A DNA stretch of 64,000 nt from Coccinella septempunctata (taxonomy: Eukaryota; Arthropoda; Insecta; Coleoptera; Coccinellidae): NCBI RefSeq assembly GCF_907165205.1, contig NC_058195.1:21100936-21164935 (forward strand), in the 5' to 3' direction. Position numbers and translations under genes: made by a program. The notes below the pieces were generated by a model. That model was given only the letters and a program-made list of their open reading frames with translations, was not told the origin of the DNA and made no database searches. This document shows, one piece after another, positions 49,201 to 61,922 of this stretch; the stretch's first letter is position 1; each line of letters begins with the position of its first letter.

Positions 49201-52050
49201 AATTGACCACTGAAATCTCAATTCCTATCTAAACTATCGAACTGAAATTCAACATGTGCATCTCAATTCGAAAACTGTGTAAAATTTCAAGATTTGGTTC
49301 GAATTGATCCAACAGTTATCGAGGAATTGATATCACACTTTGCCGAATTGACCACTGAAATCTCAATTCCTATCTGAACTATCGGACTGAATTTCAACAT
49401 GTGCATCTCAATTCGAAAACTGTGTAAAATTTCAAGATTTGGTTCGAATTGATCCAACAGTTTTCGAGGAATTGATATCACACTTTGCCGAATTGACCAC
49501 TGAAATCTCAATTCCTATCTGAACTATCGAACTGAAATTCAACATGTGCATCTCATTTCGAAAACTATGTGCAGTTTCAAGATTTGGTTCGAATTGATCC
49601 AACAGTTTTTGAGGAATTGATATCACACTTTGCCGAATAGACCACTGAAATCTCAATTCCTATCTGAAGTATCGAACTGAAATTCAACAGGTGCATCTCA
49701 ATCCGAAAACTCTGTGCAGTTTCAAGATTTGGTTCGAATTGATCCAACAGTTTTCGAGGAATTGATATCACACTTTGCCGAATTGACCACTGAAATCTCA
49801 ATTCCTATCTGAACTATCGAACTGAAATTCAACATGTGCATCTCAATTCGAAAACTGTGTGAAATTTCAAGATTCGGTTCGAATTGATCAAACAGTTTTC
49901 GAGGAATATATATCACACTTTGCCGAATTGACCACTGAAATCTCAATTCCTATCTGAACTATCGAACTGAAATTCAACATGTGTATCTCAATTCGAAAAC
50001 TATGTGCAGTTTCAAGATTTGGGGAGAATTGGTCCAACAATTGTTAATGAATTGATATCACACTTTGCCGAATAGTCCACTGAAATCTCAATTGCTATCT
50101 GAACTTTCGAACTGAAATTAAACATGTGCTTCTCATTTCGAAAACTATGTGCAGTTTCAAGATTTGGTTCGAATTCATCCAACAGTTTTCGAGGAATTGA
50201 TATCACACTTTGCCGAATTGACCACTGAAATCTCAATTCCTATCTAAACTATCGAACTGAAATTCAACATGTGCATCTCAATTTGAAAACTGTGTAAAGT
50301 TTCAAGATTTGGTTCGAATTGATCCAACAGTTTTCGAGGAATTGATATCACACTTTGCCGAATTGACCACTGAAATCTCAATTCCTATCTGAACTATCGG
50401 ACTAAAATTCAACATGTGCATCTCAATTCGAAAACTGTGTAAAATTTCAAGATTTGGTTCGAATTGATCCAACAGTTTTCGAGGAATTGATATCACACTT
50501 TGCCGAATTGACCACTGAAATCTCAATTCCTATCTGAACTATCGAACTGAAATTCAACATATGCATCTCAATTCGAAAACTATGTGCAGTTTCAAGACTT
50601 GGGGAGAATTGGTCTAACAGTTTTTGAGGAATTGATATCACACTTTGCCGAATAGACCACTGAAATCTCAATTGCTATCTGAACTATCGAACTGAAATTA
50701 AACATGTGCATCTCATTTCGAAAATTATGTGCAGTTTCAAGATTTGGTTCGAATTCATCCAACAGTTTTCGAGGAATTGATATCACACTTTGCCGAATAG
50801 ACCACTGAAATCTCAATTCCTATCTGAACTACCGAACTGAAATTCAACAGGTGCATCTCAATCCGAAAACTATGTGGAGTTTCAAGATTTGGTTCGAATT
50901 GATCCAACAGTTTTCGAGGAATTGAAATGATATTTTGTCGAATAAACTACTGAAATCTCCATTCCTATCAGAACTATCGATCTGAAATTCAACATATGCA
51001 TCTCATTTCGAAAATCATGTGCAGTTTCAAGATTTGATTCGAATTGATCGAACAGTTTTCAAGGAATTGATATCACACTTTGGCGAATTGACCACTGAAA
51101 TCTCAATTCCTATCTGAACTATCGTACTGAAATTCAACATATGCATCTCAATTCGAAAACTATGTGCAGTTTCAAGACTTGGGGAGAATTGGTCCAACAG
51201 TTTTTGAGGAATTGATATCACCCTTTACCGAATAGACCACTGAAATCTCAATTCCTATCTGAACTATCGAACTGAAATTCAACAGGTGCATCTCAATCCG
51301 AAAACTTTGTGCAGTTTCAAGATTTGGTTCGAATTGATCCAAGAGTTTTCGAGGAATTGATATCACACTTTGCCGAATTGACCACCGAAATCTCAATTCC
51401 TATCTGAACTATCGAACTGAAATTCAACATGTGCATCTCAATTCGAAAACTATGTGCAGTTTCAAAATTTGGTTCGAATTGATCCAACAGTTTTTAGGAA
51501 TTGATATCACACTTCGCCGAATTGACCACTGAAATCTCAATTCCTATCTGAACTATCGGACTGAAATTCAACATGTGCATCTCAATTCGAAAACTGTGTA
51601 AAATTTCAAGATTTGGTTCGAATTGATCCAACAGTTTTCGAGGAATTGATATCACACTTTGCCGAATAGACCACTGAAATCTCAATTCCTATCTGAACTA
51701 TCGAACTGAAATTCAACAGGTGCATATCAATCCGAAAACTATGTGCAGTTTCAAGATTTGGTTCGAATTGATCCAACAGTTTTCGAGGAATTGATATCAC
51801 ACTTTGCCGAATCGACCACTGAAATCTCAATTCCTATCTGAACTATCGAACTGAAATTCAACATGTGCATCTCATTTCGAAAACTATGTGCAGTTTCAAG
51901 ATTTGGTTCGAATTGATCCAACAGTTTTCGAGGAATTGATATCACACTTTGCCGAATTGACCACTGAAATCTCAATTTCTATCTGAACTATCGAACTGAA
52001 ATTCAACATGTGCATCTCATTTCGAAAATCATGTGCAGTTTCAAGATTTG
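49201..52050 (+). repeat. Dispersed duplication of ~2.7 kb, left copy (offset 9.42 kb)
   Basis: It matches about 58791-61474. Shared rare states are CAGTTATCGAGG, GAGGAATATATATC, GGTCTAACAG, AACTACCGAACTG, ATGTGGAGTTTC, TCGAATAAACT, TTTGGCGAATTG, TATCACCCTTTACC and ACCACCGAAATC. The offset is 9567 at the left edge, then 9422, then 9424. These steps reflect one monomer absent and two bases added in the other copy. Confidence 0.85.
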
Positions 52051-52999
52051 ATTCGAATTGATCCAACAGTTTTCAAGGAATTGATATCACACTTTGCCGA
52101 ATAGACCACTGAAATCTCAATTGCTATCTGAACTATCGAACTGAAATTGAACATGTGCATCTCAATTCGAAAACTGTGTAAAATTTCAAGATTTGGTTCG
52201 AATTGATCCAACAGTTTTCGAGGAATTGATATCACACTTTGCCGAATTGACCACTGAAATCTCAATTCCTATCTGAACTATCGGACTGAATTTCAACATG
52301 TGCATCTCAATTCGAAAACTGTGTAAAATTTCAAGATTTGGTTCGAATTGATCCAACAGTTTTTGAGGAATTGATATCACACTTTGCCGAATAGACCACT
52401 GAAATCTCAATTCCTATCTGAAGTATCGAACTGAAATTCAACAGGTGCATCTCAATCCGAAAACTCTGTGCAGTTTCAAGATTTGGTTCGAATTGATCCA
52501 ACAGTTTTCGAGGAATTGATATCACACTTTGCCGAATTGACCACTGAAATCTCAATTCCTATCTGAACTATCGAACTGAAATTCAACATGTGCATCTCAA
52601 TTCGAAAACTGTGTGAAATTTTAGGATTCGGTTCGAATTGGTCAAACAGTTTTCGAGGAATTGATATCACACTTTGCCGAATTGACCACTGAAATCTCAA
52701 TTCCTATCTGAACTATCGAACTGAAATTCAACATGTGCATCTCAATTCGAAAACTATGTGCAGTTTCAAGATTTGGGGAGAATTGGTCCAACAATTGTTA
52801 ATGAATTGATATCACACTTTGCCGAATAGTCCACTGAAATCTCAATTCCTATCTGAACTATCGAACTGAAATTCAACATGTGCATCTCATTTCGAAAATT
52901 ATGTGCAGTTTCAAGATTTGGTTCGAATTGATCTAAAAGTTTTCGAGGAATTGATATCACACTTTACCGAATTGACCAGTGAAATCTCAATTCCTATCT
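52051..52999 (+). repeat. Linking monomers with a head marker
   Basis: It holds the variant head TGGTCAAACAG at 52639, preceded by GAAATTTTAGGATTCGG. The same combination recurs at 62353, 9714 bp away, and GAAATTTTAGG also at 63803. The CAATTGTT monomer follows at 52789 but continues into TTCCTATC instead of TTGCTATC, so it is a recombinant of two classes. Confidence 0.75.
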
Positions 53000-54739
53000 A
53001 AACTATCGAACTGAAATTCAACACGTGCATCTCAATTCGAAAACTGTGTAAAATTTCAAGATTTGGTTCGAATTGATCCAACAGTTTTCGAGGAATTGAT
53101 ATCACACTTTGCCGAATTGACCACTGAAATCTCAATTCCTATCTGAACTATCGGACTGAAATTCAACATGTGCATCTCAATTCGAAAACTGTGTAAAATT
53201 TCAAGATTTGGTTCGAATTGATCCAACAGTTTTCGAGGAATTGATATCACACTTTGCCGAATTGACCACTGAAATCTCAATTCCTATCTGAACTATCGGA
53301 CTGAAATTCAACATGTGCATCTCAATTCGAAAACTGTGTAAAATTTCAAGATTTGGTTCGAATTGATCCAACAGTTTTCAAGGAATTGATATCACACTTT
53401 GCCGAATAGACCACTGAAATCTCAATTCCTATCTGAACTATCGAACTGAAATTCAACATGTGCATCTCATTTCGAAAATTATGTGCAGTTTCAAGATTTG
53501 GTTCGAATTGATCTAACAGTTTTCGAGGAATTGATATCACACTTTACCGAATTGACCAGTGAAATCTCAATTCCTATCTAAACTATCGAACTGAAATTCA
53601 ACACGTGCATCTCAATTCGAAAACTGTGTAAAATTTCAAGATTTGGTTCGAATTGATCCAACAGTTTTCGAGGAATTGATATCACACTTTGCCGAATTGA
53701 CCACTGAAATCTCAATTCCTATCTGAACTATCGAACTGAAATTCAACATGTGCATCTCAATTCGAAAACTTTGTGCAGTTTCAAGATTTGGGGAGAATTG
53801 GTCCAACAATTGTTAATGAATTGATATCACACTTTGCCGAATAGTCCACTTAAATCTCAATTGCTATCTGAACTTTCGAACTGAAATTAAACATGTGCTT
53901 CTCATTTCGAAAACTATGTGCAGTTTCAAGATTTGGTTCGAATTCATCCAACAGTTTTCGAGGAATTGATATCACACTTTGCCGAATTGACCACTGAAAT
54001 CTCAATTCCTATCTGAACTATCGAACTGAAATTCAACATGTGCATCTCAATTTGAAAACTGTGTAAAATTTCAAGATTTGGTCCGAATTGATCCAACAGT
54101 TTTCAAGGAATTGATATCACACTTTGCCGAATTGACCACTGAAATCTCAAGTCCTATCTGAACTATCGGACTGAAATTCAACATGTGCATCTCAATTCGA
54201 AAACTGTGTGCAGTTTCAAGATTTGGTTCGAATTGATCCAACAGTTTTCGAGGAATTGATATCACACTTTGCCGAATCGACCACTGAAATCTCAATTCCT
54301 ATCTGAACTATCGAACTGAAATTCAACATGTGCATATCAATCCGAAAACTATGTGCAGTTTCAAGATTTGGTTCGAATTGATCCAACAGTTTTCGAGGAA
54401 TTGATATCACACTTTGCCGAATCGACCACTGAAATCTCAATTCCTATCTGAACTATCGAACTGAAATTCAACATGTGCATCTTCATTTCGAAAACTATGT
54501 GCAGTTTCAAGATTTGGTTCGAATCGATCCAATAGTTTTCGAGGAATTGATATCCACTTTGCCGAATTGACCACTGAAATCTCAATTCCTATCTGAACTA
54601 TCGAACTGAAATTCAACATGTGCATCTCATTTCGAAAACTATGTGCAGTTTCAAGATTTGGTTCGAATTGATCCAACAGTTTTCAAGGAATTGATATCAC
54701 ACTTTGCCGAATAGACCACTGAAATCTCAATTCCTATCT
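53000..54739 (+). repeat. Tandem duplication of ~1.7 kb, left copy
   Basis: Its first part repeats at 54740 onward with offset 1740 (12 monomers) and its later part with offset 1595 (11 monomers). One monomer near 53.6-53.7 kb is missing from the right copy. Shared marks are ACCAGTGAAATC, TGGTCCGAATTG, TCATCTTCATTTCG (1 bp insertion), and the 2 bp deletion GATATCCACTTT at 54549. Confidence 0.8.
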
Positions 54740-56334
54740 AAACTATCGAACTGAAATTCAACACGTGCATCTCAATTCGAAAACTGTGTAAAATTTCAAG
54801 ATTTGGTTCGAATTGATCCAACAGTTTTCGAGGAATTGATATCACACTTTGCCGAATTGACCACTGAAATCTCAATTCCTATCTGAACTATCGGACTGAA
54901 ATTCAACATGTGCATCTCAATTCGAAAACTGTGTAAAATTTCAAGATTTGGTTCGAATTGATCCAACAGTTTTCGAGGAATTGATATCACACTTTGCCGA
55001 ATTGACCACTGAAATCTCAATTCCTATCTGAACTATCGGACTGAAATTCAACATGTGCATCTCAATTCGAAAACTGTGTAAAATTTCAAGATTTGGTTCG
55101 AATTGATCCAACAGTTTTCAAGGAATTGATATCACACTTTGCCGAATAGACCACTGAAATCTCAATTCCTATCTGAACTATCGAACTGAAATTCAACATG
55201 TGCATCTCATTTCGAAAATTATGTGCAGTTTCAAGATTTGGTTCGAATTGATCTAACAGTTTTCGAGGAATTGATATCACACTTTACCGAATTGACCAGT
55301 GAAATCTCAATTCCTATCTAAACTATCGAACTGAAATTCAACATGTGCATCTCAATTCGAAAACTTTGTGCAGTTTCAAGATTTGGGGAGAATTGGTCCA
55401 ACAATTGTTAATGAATTGATATCACACTTTGCCGAATAGTCCACTGAAATCTCAATTGCTATCTGAACTTTCGAACTGAAATTAAACATGTGCTTCTCAT
55501 TTCGAAAACTATGTGCAGTTTCAAGATTTGGTTCGAATTCATCCAACAGTTTTCGAGGAATTGATATCACACTTTGCCGAATTGACCACTGAAATCTCAA
55601 TTCCTATCTGAACTATCGAACTGAAATTCAACATGTGCATCTCAATTTGAAAACTGTGTAAAATTTCAAGATTTGGTCCGAATTGATCCAACAGTTTTCA
55701 AGGAATTGATATCACACTTTGCCGAATTGACCACTGAAATCTCAAGTCCTATCTGAACTATCGGACTGAAATTCAACATGTGCATCTCAATTCGAAAACT
55801 GTGTGCAGTTTCAAGATTTGGTTCGAATTGATCCAACAGTTTTCGAGGAATTGATATCACACTTTGCCGAATCGACCACTGAAATCTCAATTCCTATCTG
55901 AACTATCGAACTGAAATTCAACATGTGCATATCAATCCGAAAACTATGTGCAGTTTCAAGATTTGGTTCGAATTGATCCAACAGTTTTCGAGGAATTGAT
56001 ATCACACTTTGCCGAATCGACCACTGAAATCTCAATTCCTATTTGAACTATCGAACTGAAATTCAACATGTGCATCTTCATTTCGAAAACTATGTGCAGT
56101 TTCAAGATTTGGTTCGAATCGATCCAATAGTTTTCGAGGAATTGATATCCACTTTGCCGAATTGACCACTGAAATCTCAATTCCTATCTGAACTATCGAA
56201 CTGAAATTCAACATGTGCATCTCATTTCGAAAACTATGTGCAGTTTCAAGATTTGGTTCGAATTGATCCAACAGTTTTCAAGGAATTGATATCACACTTT
56301 GCCGAATAGACCACTGAAATCTCAATTGCTATCT
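54740..56334 (+). repeat. Tandem duplication of ~1.7 kb, right copy
   Basis: Near-identical continuation of the previous block, one monomer shorter. GATATCCACTTT recurs at 56144, exactly 1595 bp after the first. The edge near 56334 is approximate. Confidence 0.8.
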
Positions 56335-58790
56335 GAACTATCGAACTGAAATTGAACATGTGCATCTCATTTCGAAAATTATGTGCAGTTTCAAGATTTG
56401 GTTCGAATTGATCCAATAGTTTTCGAGGAATTGATATCACACTTTACCGAATTGACCAGTGAAATCTCAATTCCTATCTAAACTATCGAACTGAAATTCA
56501 ACATGTGCATCTCAATTCGAAAACTGTGTAAAATTTCAAGATTTGGTTCGAATTGATCCAACAGTTTTCGAGGAATTTTTATCACACTTTGCCGAATTGA
56601 CCACTGAAATCTCAATTCCTATCTGAACTATCGAACTGAAATTCAACAGGTGCATATCAATCCGAAAACTATTAGCAGTTTCAAGATTTGGTTCGAATTG
56701 ATCCAACAGTTTTCGAGGAATTGAAATGATATTTTGTCGAATCAATTACTGAAATCTCCATTCCTATCTGAACTATCGAACTGAAATTCAACATGTGCAT
56801 CTCATTTCGAAAACTATGTGCAGTTTCAAGATTTGGTTCGAATTGATCCAACAGTTTTCGAGGAATTGATATCACACTTTGCCGAATTGACCACTGAAAT
56901 CTCAATTCCTATCTGAACTATCGAACTGAAATTCAACATGTGCATCTCATTTCAAAAACTATGTGCAGTTTCAAGATTTGGTTCGAATTGATCCAACAGT
57001 TTTTGAGGAATTGATATCACACTTTGCCGAATAGACCACTGAAATCTCAATTCCTATCTGAAGTATCGAACTGAAATTCAACAGGTGCATCTCAATCCGA
57101 AAACTCTGTGCAGTTTCAAGATTTGGGGAGAATTGGTCCAACAATTGTTTATGAATTGATATCACACTTTGCCGAATAGTCCACTGAAATCTCAATTGCT
57201 ATCTGAACTTTCGAACTGAAATTAAACATGTGCTTCTCATTTCGAAAACTATGTGCAGTTTCAAGATTTGGTTCGAATTCATCCAACAGTTTTCGAGGAA
57301 TTGATATCACACTTTGCCGAATTGATCACTGAAATCTCAATTCCTATCTAAACTATCGAACTGAAATTCAACATGTGCATCTCAATTTGAAAACTGTGTA
57401 AAATTTCAAGATTTGGTTCGAATTGATCCAACAGTTTTCGAGGAATTGATATCACACTTTGCCGAATTGACCACTGAAATCTCAATTCCTATCTGAACTA
57501 TCGGACTGAAATTCAACATGTGCATCTCAATTCGAAAACTGTGTAAAATTTCAAGATTTGGTTCGAATTGATCCAACAGTTTTCGAGGAATTGATATCAC
57601 ACTTTGCCGAATAGACCACTGAAATCTCAATTGCTATCTGAACTATCGAACTGAAATTAAACATGTGCATCTCATTTCGAAAATTATGTGCAGTTTCAAG
57701 ATTTGGTTCGAATTCATCCAACAGTTTTCGAGGAATTGATATCACACTTTGCCGAATAGACCACTGAAATCTCAATTCCTATCTGAACTATCGAACTGAA
57801 ATTCAACAGGTGCATCTCAATCCGAAAACTATGTGCAGTTTCAAGATTTGGTTCGAATTGATCCAACAGTTTTCGAGGAATTGAAATGATATTTTGTCGA
57901 ATCAATTACTGAAATCTCCATTCCTATCAGAACTATCGATCTGAAATTCAACATGTGCATCTCATTTCGAAAACTATGTGCAGTTTCAAGATTTGGTTCG
58001 AATTCATCCAACAGTTTTCGAGGAATTGATATCACACTTTGCCGAATTGATCACTGAAATCTCAATTCCTATCTAAACTATCGAACTGAAATTCAACATG
58101 TGCATCTCAATTTGAAAACTGTGTAAAATTTCAAGATTTGGTTCGAATTGATCCAACAGTTTTCGAGGAATTGATATCACACTTTGCCGAATTGACCACT
58201 GAAATCTCAATTCCTATCTTTACTATCGAACTGAAATTCAACATGTGCATCTCAATTCGAAAACTGTGTAAAATTTCAAGATTTGGTTCGAATTGATCCA
58301 ACAGTTTTCGAGGAATTGATATCACACTTTGCCGAATTGACCACTGAAATCTCAATTCCTATCTGAACTATCGAACTGAAATTCAACATATGCATCTCAA
58401 TTCGAAAACTATGTGCAGTTTCAAGACTTGGTTCGAATTGATCCAACAGTTTTTAGGAGTTGATATCACACTTTGCCGAATTGACCACTGAAATCTCAAT
58501 TCCTATCAGAACTATCGAACTGAAATTCAACATGTGCATCTCAATTCGAAAACTATGTGCAGTTTCAAAATTTGGTTCGAATTGATCCAACAGTTTTTAG
58601 GAATTGATATCACACTTTGCCGAATTGACCACTGAAATCTCAATTCCTATATGAATTATCGAACTGAAATTAAACATGTTCTTCTCATTTCGAAAACTAT
58701 GTGCAGTTTCAAGATTTGGTTCGAATTCATCCAACAGTTTTCGAGGAATTGATATCACACTTTGCCGAATTGACCACTGAAATCTCAATT
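56335..58790 (+). repeat. Mixed monomers of the third domain
   Basis: No unit longer than a few monomers repeats cleanly. An ATATTTTGTCGAATCAATT monomer occurs at about 56720 and 57890. A CAATTGTTTATG variant of the class marker is at 57139 without a preceding head. A shared two-monomer run, TTGATCACTG then AATTTGAAAAC, occurs near 57320 and 58045. A short GGAATTTTTATCAC replacement is seen at 56574. Confidence 0.7.
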
Positions 58791-61474
58791 CCTATCTAAA
58801 CTATCGAACTGAAATTCAACATGTGCATCTCAATTCGAAAACTGTGTAAAATTTCAAGATTTGGTTCGAATTGATCCAACAGTTATCGAGGAATTGATAT
58901 CACACTTTGCCGAATTGACCACTGAAATCTCAATTCCTATCTGAACTATCGAACTGAAATTCAACATGTGCATCTCATTTCGAAAACTATGTGCAGTTTC
59001 AAGATTTGGTTCGAATTGATCCAACAGTTTTTGAGGAATTGATATCACACTTTGCCGAATAGACCACTCAAATCTCAATTCCTATCTGAAGTATCGAACT
59101 GAAATTCAACAGGTGCATCTCAATCCGAAAACTCTGTGCAGTTTCAAGATTTGGTTCGAATTGATCCAACAGTTTTCGAGGAATTGATATCACACTTTGC
59201 CGAATTGACCACTGAAATCTCAATTCCTATCTGAACTATCGAACTGAAATTCAACATGTGCATCTCAATTCGAAAACTGTGTGAAATTTCAAGATTCGGT
59301 TCGAATTGATCAAACAGTTTTCGAGGAATATATATCACACTTTGCCGAATTGACCACTGAAATCTCAATTCCTATCTGAACTATCGAACTGAAATTCAAC
59401 ATGTGTATCTCAATTCGAAAACTATGTGCAGTTTCAAGATTTGGGGAGAATTGGTCCAACAATTGTTAATGAATTGATATCACACTTTGCCGAATAGTCC
59501 ACTGAAATCTCAATTGCTATCTGAACTTTCGAACTGAAATTAAACATGTGCTTCTCATTTCGAAAACTATGTGCAGTTTCAAGATTTGGTTCGAATTCAT
59601 CCAACAGTTTTCGAGGAATTGATATCACACTTTGCCGAATTGACCACTGAAATCTCAATTCCTATCTAAACTATCGAACTGAAATTCAACATGTGCATCT
59701 CAATTTGAAAACTGTGTAAAATTTCAAGATTTGGTTCGAATTGATCCAACAGTTTTCGAGGAATTGATATCACACTTTGCCGAATTGACCTCTGAAATCT
59801 CAATTCCTATCTGAACTATCGGACTAAAATTCAACATGTGCATCTCAATTCGAAAACTGTGTAAAATTTCAAGATTTGGTTCGAATTGATCCAACAGTTT
59901 TCGAGGAATTGATATATCACACTTTGCCGAATTGACCACTGAAATCTCAATTCCTATCTGAACTATCGAACTGAAATTCAACATATGCATCTCAATTCGA
60001 AAACTATGTGCAGTTTCAAGACTTGGGGAGAATTGGTCTAACAGTTTTTGAGGAATTGATATCACACTTTGCCGAATAGACCACTGAAATCTCAATTGCT
60101 ATCTGAACTATCGAACTGAAATTAAACATGTGCATCTCATTTCGAAAATTATGTGCAGTTTCAAGATTTGGTTCGAATTCATCCAACAGTTTTCGAGGAA
60201 TTGATATCACACTTTGCCGAATAGACCACTGAAATCTCAATTCCTATCTGAACTACCGAACTGAAATTCAACAGGTGCATCTCAATCCGAAAACTATGTG
60301 GAGTTTCAAGATTTGGTTCGAATTGATCCAACAGTTTTCGAGGAATTGAAATGATATTTTGTCGAATAAACTACTGAAATCTCCATTCCTATCAGAACTA
60401 TCGATCTGAAATTCAACATATGCATCTCATTTCGAAAATCATGTGCAGTTTCAAGATTTGATTCGAATTGATCCAACAGTTTTCAAGGAATTGATATCAC
60501 ACTTTGGCGAATTGACCACTGAAATCTCAATTCCTATCTGAACTATCGAACTGAAATTCAACATATGCATCTCAATTCGAAAACTATGTGCAGTTTCAAG
60601 ACTTGGGGAGAATTGGTCCAACAGTTTTTGAGGAATTGATATCACCCTTTACCGAATAGACCACTGAAATCTCAATTCCTATCTGAACTATCGAACTGAA
60701 ATTCAACAGGTGCATCTCAATCCGAAAACTTTGTGCAGTTTCAAGATTTGGTTCGAATTGATCCAACAGTTTTCGAGGAATTGATATCACACTTTGCCGA
60801 ATTGACCACCGAAATCTCAATTCCTATCTGAACTATCGAACTGAAATTCAACATGTGCATCTCATTTCGAAAACTATGTGCAGTTTCAAAATTTGGTTCG
60901 AATTGATCCAACAGTTTTTAGGAATTGATATCACACTTCGCCGAATTGACCACTGAAATCTCAATTCCTATCTGAACTATCGGACTGAAATTCAACATGT
61001 GCATCTCAATTCGAAAACTGTGTAAAATTTCAAGATTTGGTTCGAATTGATCCAACAGTTTTCGAGGAATTGATATCACACTTTGCCGAATAGACCACTG
61101 AAATCTCAATTCCTATCTGAACTATCGAACTGAAATTCAACAGGTGCATATCAATCCGAAAACTATGTGCAGTTTCAAGATTTGGTTCGAATTGATCCAA
61201 CAGTTTTCGAGGAATTGATATCACACTTTGCCGAATCGACCACTGAAATCTCAATTCCTATCTGAACTATCGAACTGAAATTCAACATGTGCATCTCATT
61301 TCGAAAACTATGTGCAGTTTCAAGATTTGGTTCGAATTGATCCAACAGTTTTCGAGGAATTGATATCACACTTTGCCGAATTGATCACTGAAATCTCAAT
61401 TTCTATCTGAACTATCGAACTGAAATTCAACATGTGCATCTCATTTCGAAAATCATGTGCAGTTTCAAGATTTG
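58791..61474 (+). repeat. Dispersed duplication of ~2.7 kb, right copy
   Basis: This is the counterpart of 49201-52050. It lacks one monomer at the left edge and has two extra bases (GATATATCAC) at 59911. The head marker is at 59307 and the CAATTGTT monomer at 59457. The match fades near 61474, where the 435 bp local expansion takes over. Confidence 0.85.
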
Positions 61475-61922
61475 GTTCGAATTGATCCAACAGTTTTCGA
61501 GGAATTGATATCACACTTTGCCGAATAGACCACTGAAATCTCAATTCCTATCTGAACTATCGAACTGAAATTCAACAGGTGCATATCAATCCGAAAACTA
61601 TGTGCAGTTTCAAGATTTGGTTCGAATTGATCCAACAGTTTTCGAGGAATTGATATCACACTTTGCCGAATCGACCACTGAAATCTCAATTCCTATCTGA
61701 ACTATCGAACTGAAATTCAACATGTGCATCTCATTTCGAAAACTATGTGCAGTTTCAAGATTTGGTTCGAATTGATCCAACAGTTTTCGAGGAATTGATA
61801 TCACACTTTGCCGAATTGATCACTGAAATCTCAATTTCTATCTGAACTATCGAACTGAAATTCAACATGTGCATCTCATTTCGAAAATCATATTCAGTTT
61901 CAAGATTTGGTTCGAATTGATC
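61053..61922 (+). repeat. 435 bp tandem duplication (3 monomers x 2)
   Basis: 61053-61487 and 61488-61922 have the same three-monomer order: CAGGTGCATATCAATCC, then AATCGACC, then TTGATCACTG with CAATTTCTATC and GAAAATCAT. The single-copy relative at 51629-52050 has the trimer once, so the expansion occurred after the 9.42 kb duplication. ATCATATTCAG near 61887 is private to the second copy. Confidence 0.83.
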
